This document shows positions 43,423 through 51,598 of a stretch of DNA of 53,165 nucleotides, in pieces. The DNA lies in the NCBI GenBank assembly GCA_937894935.1, contig CALAYC010000332.1, forward strand, positions 1 through 53,165. The letters are read 5' to 3'. The position numbers and the translations under genes are program-made. Positions within the stretch are counted from its first letter, which is position 1; the number at the start of each line of letters is the position of its first letter. A model generated the notes under the pieces. That model was not told the DNA's origin. It saw only the letters and a list, made by a program, of their open reading frames with translations, and ran no database searches. The stretch comes from an uncultured Verrucomicrobiota bacterium. Lineage in GTDB: Bacteria > Verrucomicrobiota > Verrucomicrobiia > Limisphaerales > JADLHS01.

Positions 43423-44394
43423 TCAGAATTCAAACTGCCGGATGAACGTCTTTTGCCGGAGTTTCTCGATGTAGCGCGCGTGCAAACGTTCGCGTTCGCG
43501 GCGCAGCAAGGTTTCTTCGATCTGCTCACGGACTTCCGCAACGGGCCGATGATGCGCAACGCGTTTGTCTTCCACCAACATGATGAAGAGCGCCTGCGGA
43601 GTTTCGATGACGTCACTCAATTGGCCGGCGTCCAGACTGAAAGCCACGTCTGCGAGTTCTTTTCGTAACGTCGCGCGATCTGCCCAGCCCCAATCGCCGC
43701 CCTGACTGCGCTGACTGCCTTGCGAATAAATACTCGCCATTTCGGAAAACGCCGCGCCTTCTTTGATTTTTCGCAAAATCTCCTGCGCCAACTCACGCGT
43801 GGTTTCCGCTTCGTTTTCAGAAGCTTTGTTCAACATGATCATCCGCAGCTTCACCTGATCCTCGACCTTGAACTCGTCTTTGTGCTCGTTGTAGTAGGTC
43901 TCAATCTTGTAGGGCGAGATGATGGTTTCCTGGTGGACGTTTTTGAGTTGCAACTGTTGCACGAGGAATCGCTCGCGCTCCTGTTGCCGCCACTTTTCGT
44001 ACGTCATTCCGCGCGCTTGCAATGTTTTGACCAACAACGAGCGGTCGCCCTGGAAGCGGCGTTTGATTTCAGTATTGATCACTTCATCAATCACACTTTC
44101 CGGCATGGTGTAACCGGAGGCTTCGAAATCGCGCAGCATCAACTGATGTTCAATGGAGCGATTCAAACTGTCCCGGAGTGCCTCTTCGATTTTCTGATTG
44201 AGCAACTCGCGTTGATGGCCGTAGAGCCGCCAATATTCCTCCGCCAGGATCCGGACATCGGATTCAACTTCGCCTTGGGTGATGACGGCGTTGTGAACAA
44301 CTGCTTTGATGCCGTTGATGACTTCGGCGCGCGATTCAATGAGCCCGCCGACAGCGAGCAACAGCGGCAACAGCCATCTCGATGAAGAATTCAT
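43423..44394 (-). CDS. surA: SurA-like periplasmic peptidyl-prolyl isomerase
   Basis: A 323-aa exported foldase. Signal peptide SSRWLLPLLLAVGGLIESRA is followed by a SurA N-domain with EVINGIKAVVHNAVITQGEVESDV and one parvulin domain (VKLRMIMLNK, EMASIYSQGSQRSQGGDWGW, FSLDAGQLSDVIETPQALFIMLVEDKR split here). E. coli SurA has two parvulin domains; this one has one. It should help outer-membrane proteins fold. ATG 44394 is chosen over GTG 44400. Confidence 0.87.
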   Translation of the reverse strand: MNSSSRWLLPLLLAVGGLIESRAEVINGIKAVVHNAVITQGEVESDVRILAEEYWRLYGHQRELLNQKIEEALRDSLNRSIEHQLMLRDFEASGYTMPESVIDEVINTEIKRRFQGDRSLLVKTLQARGMTYEKWRQQERERFLVQQLQLKNVHQETIISPYKIETYYNEHKDEFKVEDQVKLRMIMLNKASENEAETTRELAQEILRKIKEGAAFSEMASIYSQGSQRSQGGDWGWADRATLRKELADVAFSLDAGQLSDVIETPQALFIMLVEDKRVAHHRPVAEVREQIEETLLRRERERLHARYIEKLRQKTFIRQFEF

Positions 44395-44459
44395 GTTCAC
44401 AGTTTCGGGATGCTAGGCTTGGCCGGAAATGGGGTCAAGCGCCGGGCTGAGGCGGGGGT

Positions 44460-44960
44460 TCAACGGCGTGGCGTGGGCGACGGCAATGGCAACGTATCGC
44501 CGCTGTGACCATTAGATTGAATGCGTGCCGGAGCGATGTTCGCCGCGGGATTGTACGATTGCCGACTGCGCACGACGCCATAAACAATCGCGGCCACCAA
44601 CAGAACGCCAAGCGCGATCAAAATTTTGCGGCGATGCAGATTGAGTTTGGAAAGCTGCAACGTCATGAAATTCACGACGCTGTTATCGCTGTCGGTCAAC
44701 GGCGGCGGTTCAGAAAATTTATCCGTGCGATTCAGCTCCGCATCGAGGGCTTTAATCACTTGCGGCACGTCCAGCTTCAGCAACGTGGCGTAAGTGCGCG
44801 TAAAGCCACGGATGTAAACCGGCGCGACAAACACGTCGAAGTTACCTTCTTCCAGAGCGCGCACGTGGTCGGTGCGCAGCTTGGTAATCTCCGCCACCTC
44901 ATTGATGGAGAGATTCTGAGCTTCGCGCGCTGCGCGCAATTGTTCCGCAACTGTTGGCAT
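44460..44960 (-). CDS. RodZ-like helix-turn-helix membrane protein
   Basis: A 166-aa protein with an N-terminal HTH_25 domain (EQLRAAREAQNLSINEVAEITKLRTDHVRALEEGNF, split), then YIRGFTRTYATLL, a linker and one membrane helix (about residues 112-134, ILIALGVLLVAAIVYGVV) with a short exterior tail. RodZ anchors the MreB cytoskeleton in rod-shaped cells. The exterior domain is much shorter than in E. coli. ATG 44960 gives the standard start (MPTVAEQL). Confidence 0.82.
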   Translation of the reverse strand: MPTVAEQLRAAREAQNLSINEVAEITKLRTDHVRALEEGNFDVFVAPVYIRGFTRTYATLLKLDVPQVIKALDAELNRTDKFSEPPPLTDSDNSVVNFMTLQLSKLNLHRRKILIALGVLLVAAIVYGVVRSRQSYNPAANIAPARIQSNGHSGDTLPLPSPTPRR

Positions 44961-45042
44961 TCCGGCTATTTCTAGCGGTTCAACGGGCGAGTTGGCAATG
45001 CAGGAAACGCCGCTGATTGATTTATCTTCTCGCAACTTCGCA

Positions 45043-45459
45043 TCATTCCCAGGCTTTGTACGGCGCCCCGCTGCCCGTGAGGAAAACGCCGCACTTGGGA
45101 CATTTGCCCGGCTGCTTCCATTCGCGAATGCGATGCCGCTCGCCCACCGGACACATCAGGCGATATTTCACCCAGCGATAATCCTTGCCGCGCCCGATGA
45201 GCAGCCGGTTCACCGCGTCCACAAATGTGGGCGGTTTTTCATCTGACGGCCCGGGGTCGAAGGGGGTGGGTTTCAGCTTCCATGGTTTAACTTTGGTGGG
45301 CGTGGTGGGCACTTTGAGTTCGACCACGGCATCGTGCAATTCACGACAATCCAGACAATGAATGGTCTGCACAACGAGTTGCGCGCCGGAGTCGCGCCCG
45401 CCGGCAACCTGGGCGCGATACCCACACTTCTCGCACTCAAAGAGATAAGTCCGTCCCAT
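45043..45459 (-). CDS. Double zinc-ribbon protein
   Basis: A 138-aa soluble protein with paired Cys motifs: CEKC (9-12) with CLDC (about 35-38), and near the end MCPVG with CPKC, forming two predicted zinc ribbons around a Pro/Lys-rich middle. Such proteins often bind nucleic acids or serve as structural cofactors, but no family is recognised. It lies upstream of the RodZ-like gene on the same strand. Confidence 0.7.
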   Translation of the reverse strand: MGRTYLFECEKCGYRAQVAGGRDSGAQLVVQTIHCLDCRELHDAVVELKVPTTPTKVKPWKLKPTPFDPGPSDEKPPTFVDAVNRLLIGRGKDYRWVKYRLMCPVGERHRIREWKQPGKCPKCGVFLTGSGAPYKAWE

Positions 45460-45697
45460 GCGTCGCTATCCAAACGCACGTTGCTGAATCAGCGCACGTG
45501 CGAGCCTAAAGTTGATGCGTATTAACCATGATTCCGCGCGAGAAAACGATGGAAATATAGTTCGCATTCAACCCCAGTGGGCGTAAGGTAAATTTGAATT
45601 TAACCAGATCCTCCAAGGCGGCTCGCTCGGCGCCCTGCATCATTCGGCTGGATTCTCCGAACCATGTGCCCGTTCGGCATGAGAAAGTGAGTTCGAT

Positions 45698-45925
45698 ATG
45701 ACCATTGTGTTACAGCGGAAGGGCGATTCAAAATACATCCGTACGCGTAGCGGTGCTTGGACCGCCAAACCAGACGCAGCTTTCGAGTTTAAAGACAGCT
45801 TCTCGGCGTTGATGTATTGTTTAGAACATCATCTGCCCGGGATGCAAATCCAGGTGCGCTTCGTAAATTCTGAGATGAATTTCTATCTGCCCGTCGTGGA
45901 TGTGCCCGAATGTGAGCAGGCGTAA
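45698..45925 (+). CDS. Small uncharacterised protein
   Basis: A 75-aa protein with mixed strands and helix (MTIVLQRKGDSKYIRTRSGAW, then FKDSFSALMYCLEHHLPGMQI and a beta-rich end). No signal, membrane segment or family is recognised. A GTGAG-like ribosome site lies before ATG 45698. It has its own 238-base upstream gap with no obvious promoter. Confidence 0.6.
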   Translation: MTIVLQRKGDSKYIRTRSGAWTAKPDAAFEFKDSFSALMYCLEHHLPGMQIQVRFVNSEMNFYLPVVDVPECEQA

Positions 45926-45989
45926 TCCGACCCTGCAAACACGAGGGCGCACTGCTGCGCGTTCTGGACCTTTGCGCTGCGGCGGACCG

Positions 45990-46871
45990 TTACGCTAACC
46001 CGAGGTTTTTTACCACGCGGACGGTCGAGTGCGCTTTATTCAGCGTATAGAAATGCAGTCCCGGCACGCCGGCTTTCAGTAATTCCTCGCATTGCTTCGT
46101 GCAATATTCGATGCCGAACTCAGTCGCTGCTGCGTCGTCCGCCAGCGTATCCAGCTTCGCGTTCAATGCTGCGGGAATTCGCGCGCCGCATATTTGGCTG
46201 AACTTGCGAATCGCTGGCACGCTCAAAATGGAAATCAATCCGGGCACCAGCGGCACTGTCACGCCAAGCTTCGTCAGGTGATCGCGAAATTCGAAGTAAT
46301 CCGCGTTATCGAAAAACAATTGCGTGATGACGAAATCCGCTCCGGCATCAATCTTCTCCTTGAGCCGTTGCCAATCCACGAGCTTGCCTTCTTTGCACGC
46401 GATGTGGCCTTCCGGAAAACCCGCGCAGCCGATGCTGAATCCGTCGCGTTCACGAATGTACTTCACGAGTTGCGCGGAAAATTCGAATCCGCCGGGAGTG
46501 ATTTTAAATTCTCCGCCGCCGGGCGGATCGCCGCGTAGCGCGAGAATGTTTTTGCAACCGATCGCCTGAATTTTGTCCAACAACTCGCCGACCTGTTCGC
46601 GGGTGTGATTTACGCAGGTGAGATGCGCCAGCGCCGTGAGTCCGTGTTCCCGCTGGATGCGATCCACGATCATCAATGTCTTATCCCGCGTGCTGCCGCC
46701 CGCACCGTAAGTGACTGAGCAAAAATCCGGTTTGATTTCCTTCAGGGCGGGAATGTGTTTTTCCAGCAGTGCCTTGTCGCCCTCGTCCGTCTTCGGCGGG
46801 AAAAATTCGAGCGACACGACGGGCTTTCCAGCCGCGCGCTTCGCCGCATAAATGTCGCGAATCAATTGCAT
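45990..46871 (-). CDS. metF: Methylenetetrahydrofolate reductase
   Basis: A 293-aa flavoenzyme reducing 5,10-methylene- to 5-methyl-tetrahydrofolate for methionine synthesis. VSLEFFPPKTDEGDKALLE, SVTYGAGGSTRDKT, HLTCVNHTREQV, LALRGDPPGG, FSIGCAGFPEGH and ITQLFFDNADYFEF are the MetF motifs in order. The leader upstream (46872 on) forms local hairpins but no SAM riboswitch that I can confirm. Confidence 0.97.
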   Translation of the reverse strand: MQLIRDIYAAKRAAGKPVVSLEFFPPKTDEGDKALLEKHIPALKEIKPDFCSVTYGAGGSTRDKTLMIVDRIQREHGLTALAHLTCVNHTREQVGELLDKIQAIGCKNILALRGDPPGGGEFKITPGGFEFSAQLVKYIRERDGFSIGCAGFPEGHIACKEGKLVDWQRLKEKIDAGADFVITQLFFDNADYFEFRDHLTKLGVTVPLVPGLISILSVPAIRKFSQICGARIPAALNAKLDTLADDAAATEFGIEYCTKQCEELLKAGVPGLHFYTLNKAHSTVRVVKNLGLA

Positions 46872-47209
46872 CGCGCCGCATTGTGCGGGAAACGGACGAG
46901 AAAACCAAGCACGCGAACGACCGGAGGAAAACTCCGACGACCAAGCACCAACATCCGGAGAGAAGCCCCAAACTTTGAAGGTTCACGGGACGTTTAGCCT
47001 TATCTCGTCACGAGAAACGCGTGAATTAACGCTAAATTAAACATTCCGAATTCGGGTTAATTCGTGAAATTCGCGGCAAAGCCATTTTGAGTTTGAGCGG
47101 CGAATGAATCGATTTCCGCCCGGACGGTTTTTGTCTGATGGGTGTGAGAAAGTGGATGCGTAATCGCCGTGGCGGAACGAGTCGTTCGCCGCTAACCTGA
47201 AATGCTGCT
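46872..47209. other. Divergent intergenic region between metF and the radical SAM gene
   Basis: 338 bases hold the metF leader. It includes a small hairpin, CGGAG (46922-46926) with CTCCG (46932-46936), and repeated GTGCTTGGT-like stretches on the reverse strand. No gene or known riboswitch is recognised. Confidence 0.5.
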
Positions 47210-48271
47210 GTGAATACTGTGAAACCAAAAACGTTGCCTGCCCGCGGGGCGATCGCCAATCCGACGAATCGGTTCGAGAAGATCGAATTCGAGCGCGACG
47301 TGGATTGGAATCCGGAGGATGAGCCACTGCCGGCGACGCAATTTTTGCGCGATCACAGTCGCACGATTCTGAATCGCAACGACAGTCCGGACATCGGCTT
47401 CACATATAGCATCAATCCGTATCGCGGTTGCGAGCATGGCTGCATTTATTGTTATGCGCGACCGACGCATGAGTATCTCGGATTTTCGTCGGGATTGGAT
47501 TTCGAGACGCGCATCATGGTGAAGCTGGATGCGCCACAGTTGTTGCGCGCAGAACTTTCATCGCCGAAGTGGCAACCGCAGACCATTTCGATGAGCGGTG
47601 TGACGGATTGTTATCAACCGGTCGAGCGGAAGCTGAAAATCACGCGGGGTTGTCTCGAAGTGCTGGCTGAGTTCCGAAATCCCGTCGGTATCGTGACGAA
47701 AAACGCTCTGGTGGCGCGCGATCTTGATTTGTTGACCGAACTCGCGCGGCACAACGCCGTGGTGGTGTTTGTTTCGGTGACGACGTTGGATTCGGATCTG
47801 CGCAAAGTGATGGAGCCACGTACGTCGCCGCCTGCCGCGCGATTGGCTACGATTCGCAAACTGAGCGAAGCCGGTGTGCCGGTGGGCGTGATGGTCGCGC
47901 CGGTAATTCCCGGTCTGACGGATGCGGAGATTCCGAACATTCTGGCAGCAGCGACGGAAGCCGGAGCGCGCTTTGCGGGTCATGTGGTGTTGCGACTGCC
48001 GTTTGCGGTCGCGCCGTTGTTCGAGGATTGGCTGACGCGGCATTTTCCGGATCGGAAGGAGAAAGTGTTGAATCGGCTGCGGGCCATGCGCGGCGGGAAA
48101 TTGTATGACGCGGATTTCGGCAAACGCATGACGGGTGAAGGCATTTTTGCGGAGCAGATTGAGCAGATGTTCAACGTGGCGCGCCGACGCGTCGGAATTG
48201 CGGAGAATCATCTGCATCTTTCCACCGAATCGTTTCGTCGCCCGGGCGGAACACAACTGGATTTGCTCTGA
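47210..48271 (+). CDS. Radical SAM protein, PA0069 / spore-photoproduct-lyase-like family
   Basis: A 353-aa enzyme with the 4Fe-4S motif C74-x3-C78-x2-C81 (CEHGCIYCYARP). The family start (NRFEKIEFERDVDWNPEDEP), SPDIGFTYSINPYRGCEHGC, MSGVTDCYQPVERKLKITR and VVFVSVTTLDSDLRKVMEPR match the uncharacterised PA0069/Rv2578c radical SAM group. Start is GTG 47210. Substrate unknown. Confidence 0.9.
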   Translation: MNTVKPKTLPARGAIANPTNRFEKIEFERDVDWNPEDEPLPATQFLRDHSRTILNRNDSPDIGFTYSINPYRGCEHGCIYCYARPTHEYLGFSSGLDFETRIMVKLDAPQLLRAELSSPKWQPQTISMSGVTDCYQPVERKLKITRGCLEVLAEFRNPVGIVTKNALVARDLDLLTELARHNAVVVFVSVTTLDSDLRKVMEPRTSPPAARLATIRKLSEAGVPVGVMVAPVIPGLTDAEIPNILAAATEAGARFAGHVVLRLPFAVAPLFEDWLTRHFPDRKEKVLNRLRAMRGGKLYDADFGKRMTGEGIFAEQIEQMFNVARRRVGIAENHLHLSTESFRRPGGTQLDLL

Positions 48272-48586
48272 CGCTGTTGTCCATTCGTGTTTCGAATACC
48301 TGCGCATTTCATGGGGAAACTCACGTCAGAACATTCGCTTTATGAGGAGGGTTGGCGGAATGGTGCGGGCGGCAGGCGATGAAAAGTAGCAATTATCAGT
48401 GCAGCTAAGTGGTTGTAGCGGGATTGCTGTTTTCAGGGGTTTTGCTGCGAAAACTGAAGACTTATCGCGATGTGGCCACTTTGGGCCACATGACGCGGAT
48501 TTCCAGACATGGGAATCTCACTGGATTTTTGGCCGCAATTCGTTCTTATGTCCGCGACCGTAAACAACCAAGATTAGACCACAACC
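48272..48586. other. Intergenic region upstream of the sugar transporter
   Basis: 315 bases. It holds an 8-bp inverted repeat, ATGTGGCC (48470-48477) and GGCCACAT (48484-48491), about 95 bases before the transporter start: a plausible operator for a sugar-responsive regulator. No RNA gene is seen. Confidence 0.55.
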
Positions 48587-49999
48587 ATGCAACCCGCACG
48601 CAACAACAACCGTTTTGCATTCATTATCGTAACTGCTTTGTTCTTTATGTGGGGATTCATCTCCTGCATGAACGATTTGCTTATTCCGAAATTCAAAGCG
48701 GATTTTGATCTTAACCAGAAACAGGCGAATTTGGTTCAATTTGCATTTTTCGGTGCATACTTTGTTGTATCGCTTGCGTACTTTCTGATTTCGGCGGCAA
48801 AGGGCGATCCGATTAACAAAATCGGGTATAAGAATGGGTTGGTTCTCGGCCTCTTGATTTCCGGTGTTGGTTGTTTTCTGTTTTACCCTGCAGCCGAAAC
48901 CAAGCAATACCCGCTTTTTCTGGGTGCTCTCATCGTGCTGGGCGCAGGCATTACAATAATTCAAATCGCTGCTAATCCTTACGTAACAATTCTGGGTCCG
49001 GAAGAAACGGGGCCCTCTCGGCTTAACCTTTCACAAGGTTTAAATTCACTGGGGTACGTTATCACCCCGCTGATCGGTGGAATCTTACTTTTTGGAGCAA
49101 AAGAAATCTATACAAGCACTGGTGGCGTAGATGCGGTGAAGCTCCCTTACGTGGGCTTGGGCATTGCCTTCGTGATCTTAGCAGCAATTTTCAAATTGAT
49201 CTCCCTGCCGAGTTTCAGTCAGGAAGGGAAGATTGAAGCGGGGGTGAAGGTTTTTCGTCACAAACACTTTGTTTGGGGGTGGTTGGCAATTTTCTTCTAT
49301 GTCGGAAGTGAAGTCACAGTTGGCAGTATTTTGATCAATTATCTCGCGGATGAGAGTGTCATGGGAATGCCCGAAGAAACGTCCGCCAAATTTCTCTCGT
49401 TTTATTGGGGCGGTACGATGATTGGTCGTCTGATGGGCGCAATTTCTTTGAGCGGGGTGCGTGCTTCGAGGAAATATGTTTTCATGGCATTAGCTGCTAT
49501 CGGGGCCACTGGGGTCATCTATCTGAACGCGACATTTAAAGAGAACCTTACCCACGGACATCACATTCCTTTGAATGCAATTTTGCCTTACCTCGGCCTC
49601 GTTGTGCTGAGTTTCGTATTCTTTGTTATTGGGCGGTCGAGTGCTGGCAAAATGATTGGTTTGTTCGCGTTAGTAGCGGTGGTGCTCACCTGTCTTTCGA
49701 TGGGATCAACCGGAGAATGGGCGCTCTGGTCCATCATTGGTATCGGACTGTTTAACTCCATTATGTGGTCTAACATTTTCAGCCTCTCGATCCGGGGGCT
49801 TGGCAAGGATACGAGCCAAGGTAGTTCTCTGCTTGTGATGATGATCGTAGGTGGAGCAATCATGCCGGTGATTCAGGGTGCTTTGATGGATGAATACGGC
49901 GTACGCGCTTCGCTGAGCATTGTTCTGCTGGGTTACGCGTATCTTGCTTTTTATGGCTTTAAAGGCCATCGCATCGGGCGCAAGGAACTGGCGCAATAA
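48587..49999 (+). CDS. Sugar MFS transporter (FucP-like)
   Basis: A 470-aa major facilitator with about 12 helices. FAFIIVTALFFMWGFISCMNDLLIPKF with QKQANLVQFAFFGAYFV, and LNLSQGLNSLGYVITPLIGG, are typical of the FucP/GluP group of proton-coupled hexose importers (fucose, glucose, galactose, mannose). Codons are more AT-rich than in most neighbours, in a style reminiscent of Bacteroidota homologues, so acquisition by transfer is possible. It leads the GH125 and GH2 genes by short gaps. Confidence 0.92.
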   Translation: MQPARNNNRFAFIIVTALFFMWGFISCMNDLLIPKFKADFDLNQKQANLVQFAFFGAYFVVSLAYFLISAAKGDPINKIGYKNGLVLGLLISGVGCFLFYPAAETKQYPLFLGALIVLGAGITIIQIAANPYVTILGPEETGPSRLNLSQGLNSLGYVITPLIGGILLFGAKEIYTSTGGVDAVKLPYVGLGIAFVILAAIFKLISLPSFSQEGKIEAGVKVFRHKHFVWGWLAIFFYVGSEVTVGSILINYLADESVMGMPEETSAKFLSFYWGGTMIGRLMGAISLSGVRASRKYVFMALAAIGATGVIYLNATFKENLTHGHHIPLNAILPYLGLVVLSFVFFVIGRSSAGKMIGLFALVAVVLTCLSMGSTGEWALWSIIGIGLFNSIMWSNIFSLSIRGLGKDTSQGSSLLVMMIVGGAIMPVIQGALMDEYGVRASLSIVLLGYAYLAFYGFKGHRIGRKELAQ

Positions 50000-50025
50000 A
50001 CCGTGCAATACAACTGAACCAAGTT

Positions 50026-51447
50026 ATGAACCGCAGAGAATTCATTCGTAATACAACCATTGCCGCAACCGCCATCGCGCTCGCGCCGTCCGGCGGGTTT
50101 GCGGCCACTTCGAGTTTTCCGGTCGTTCGCACGCCGGAGAACAAACGGCACTTCAAGAGCGTCGCCGTCGAGCGGATGATTGAGAAAATCAAATCGTCCA
50201 TCGGCAACAAAGAGCTCGCATGGATGTTTGAGAACTGTTTCCCGAACACGCTCGATACCACGGTGGATTTCACCATTGTGAACGGTCGGCCCGACACGTA
50301 TGTCATCACGGGCGACATTGATGCGATGTGGCTGCGCGACAGTTCAGCGCAGGTGTATCCCTATCTGGATTTGATGAAAGATGACCAGTCGCTGCAACAG
50401 TTGATTGCCGGCGTGATCAATCGTCAGACCTATTGCATTCACAAAGATCCGTATGCGAATGCGTTTTACAAAGACGAAAACAAACGCGGCGAATGGGCGA
50501 CGGATTTGACGGACATGAAACCCGGCGTGCATGAGCGCAAATGGGAAATCGATTCGCTCTGCTACCCGATTCGCCTCGCGTATCGCTATTGGAAATTGTC
50601 GGGTGACACCACGCCGTTTGATACGGCCTGGCGCGACTCGATTAAATTGATCGTGCGCACGTTCCGGGAACAGCAACGCAAAGATGGCCCGGGCCCGTAC
50701 AAATTTTTGCGGCGGACGGAATGGGCGACGGATTCATTGCCGGGGCGCGGCTACGGCAACCCGGCGAAGCCGGTCGGACTGATTTTCTCGATGTTCCGGC
50801 CGAGCGATGATGCGACGATTTTTCCGTTTTTGATTCCGTCAAATTTCTTCGCCATGGTCAGCTTGCGTCAGGCGGCGGAGATGGTGGAAAAACTTCAAAA
50901 CGACGCCGATCTCGCGAAGCAGTGTCGCGCGCTGGCGGATGAAGTGGAAAAAGCGTTGAAAGAATACGCGGTGGTGAATCATCCGAAGGCCGGAAAAATT
51001 TACGCTTTCGAAGTGGATGCGTACGGCAATTACTACTGCACAGACGATGGTAACATTCCGAACCTGCTGTCGCTGCCGTATCTCGGCGCAGTGAAGCCGA
51101 ACGACAAGATTTATCTCAACACGCGCAAGCTGTTGCTCTCGGCAGATAATCCGTATTGGTGCATCGGCAAAGCGGCAACCGGCCTCGGCGGACCGCACGT
51201 GGGGGTGGACATGATCTGGCCGTTGGGCGTGATCATTGAAGGTCTGACCGCGAAAACCGATCGCGAAGTAAAACGCTGTCTCGACACGTTGCAAAAGACG
51301 CACGCGGGCACGGGCTTCATGCACGAAGCGTTTCACAAGGATGATCCGAAGAAATTCACGCGGTCGTGGTTTGCGTGGGCGAACACGATTTTCGGCGAGT
51401 TTGTGATGAAGACATTCAACGAACGTCCGCATTTGCTGAATAGCTGA
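50026..51447 (+). CDS. Glycoside hydrolase family 125 (exo-alpha-1,6-mannosidase)
   Basis: A 473-aa exported enzyme. The N-terminus NRREFIRNTTIAATAIALA is a Tat-type signal. The GH125 pattern is clear: FPNTLDTTVDF, the catalytic-region ITGDIDAMWLRDSSAQVYPYL, GVINRQTYCIHKDPYANAF, WEIDSLCYPIRLAYRYW, FRPSDDATIFPFLIPSNFFA and MIWPLGVIIEGLTA. It removes alpha-1,6-linked mannose from glycans, and the FucP-like transporter could take up the product. It is followed by a terminator. Confidence 0.95.
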   Translation: MNRREFIRNTTIAATAIALAPSGGFAATSSFPVVRTPENKRHFKSVAVERMIEKIKSSIGNKELAWMFENCFPNTLDTTVDFTIVNGRPDTYVITGDIDAMWLRDSSAQVYPYLDLMKDDQSLQQLIAGVINRQTYCIHKDPYANAFYKDENKRGEWATDLTDMKPGVHERKWEIDSLCYPIRLAYRYWKLSGDTTPFDTAWRDSIKLIVRTFREQQRKDGPGPYKFLRRTEWATDSLPGRGYGNPAKPVGLIFSMFRPSDDATIFPFLIPSNFFAMVSLRQAAEMVEKLQNDADLAKQCRALADEVEKALKEYAVVNHPKAGKIYAFEVDAYGNYYCTDDGNIPNLLSLPYLGAVKPNDKIYLNTRKLLLSADNPYWCIGKAATGLGGPHVGVDMIWPLGVIIEGLTAKTDREVKRCLDTLQKTHAGTGFMHEAFHKDDPKKFTRSWFAWANTIFGEFVMKTFNERPHLLNS

Positions 51448-51466
51448 AATTATATTCTTCTTCACG

Positions 51467-51500
51467 CGCCGCTTTGGAGCGATCCGGAGCGGCGTTTTTT
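51467..51500 (+). terminator. Intrinsic terminator after the GH125 gene
   Basis: CGCCGCT (51467-51473) pairs with AGCGGCG (51488-51494), loop of 14, followed by six T. It lies 20 bases past the stop and separates GH125 from the GH2 gene. Confidence 0.88.
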
Positions 51501-51598
51501 ATTGTAATGATGACGTTTTGCGGCGGCTCAGGAATGCATGAATGTGACAAGTAATGCGATACCGGGGTTCATCGCTTCCTGCTAAAATCCGGCGCATT

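Noticed and set aside
46872..47000. SAM riboswitch in the metF leader
   Set aside because: Local hairpins exist, but I could not build the conserved core of any SAM riboswitch class. A covariance-model search would be decisive.
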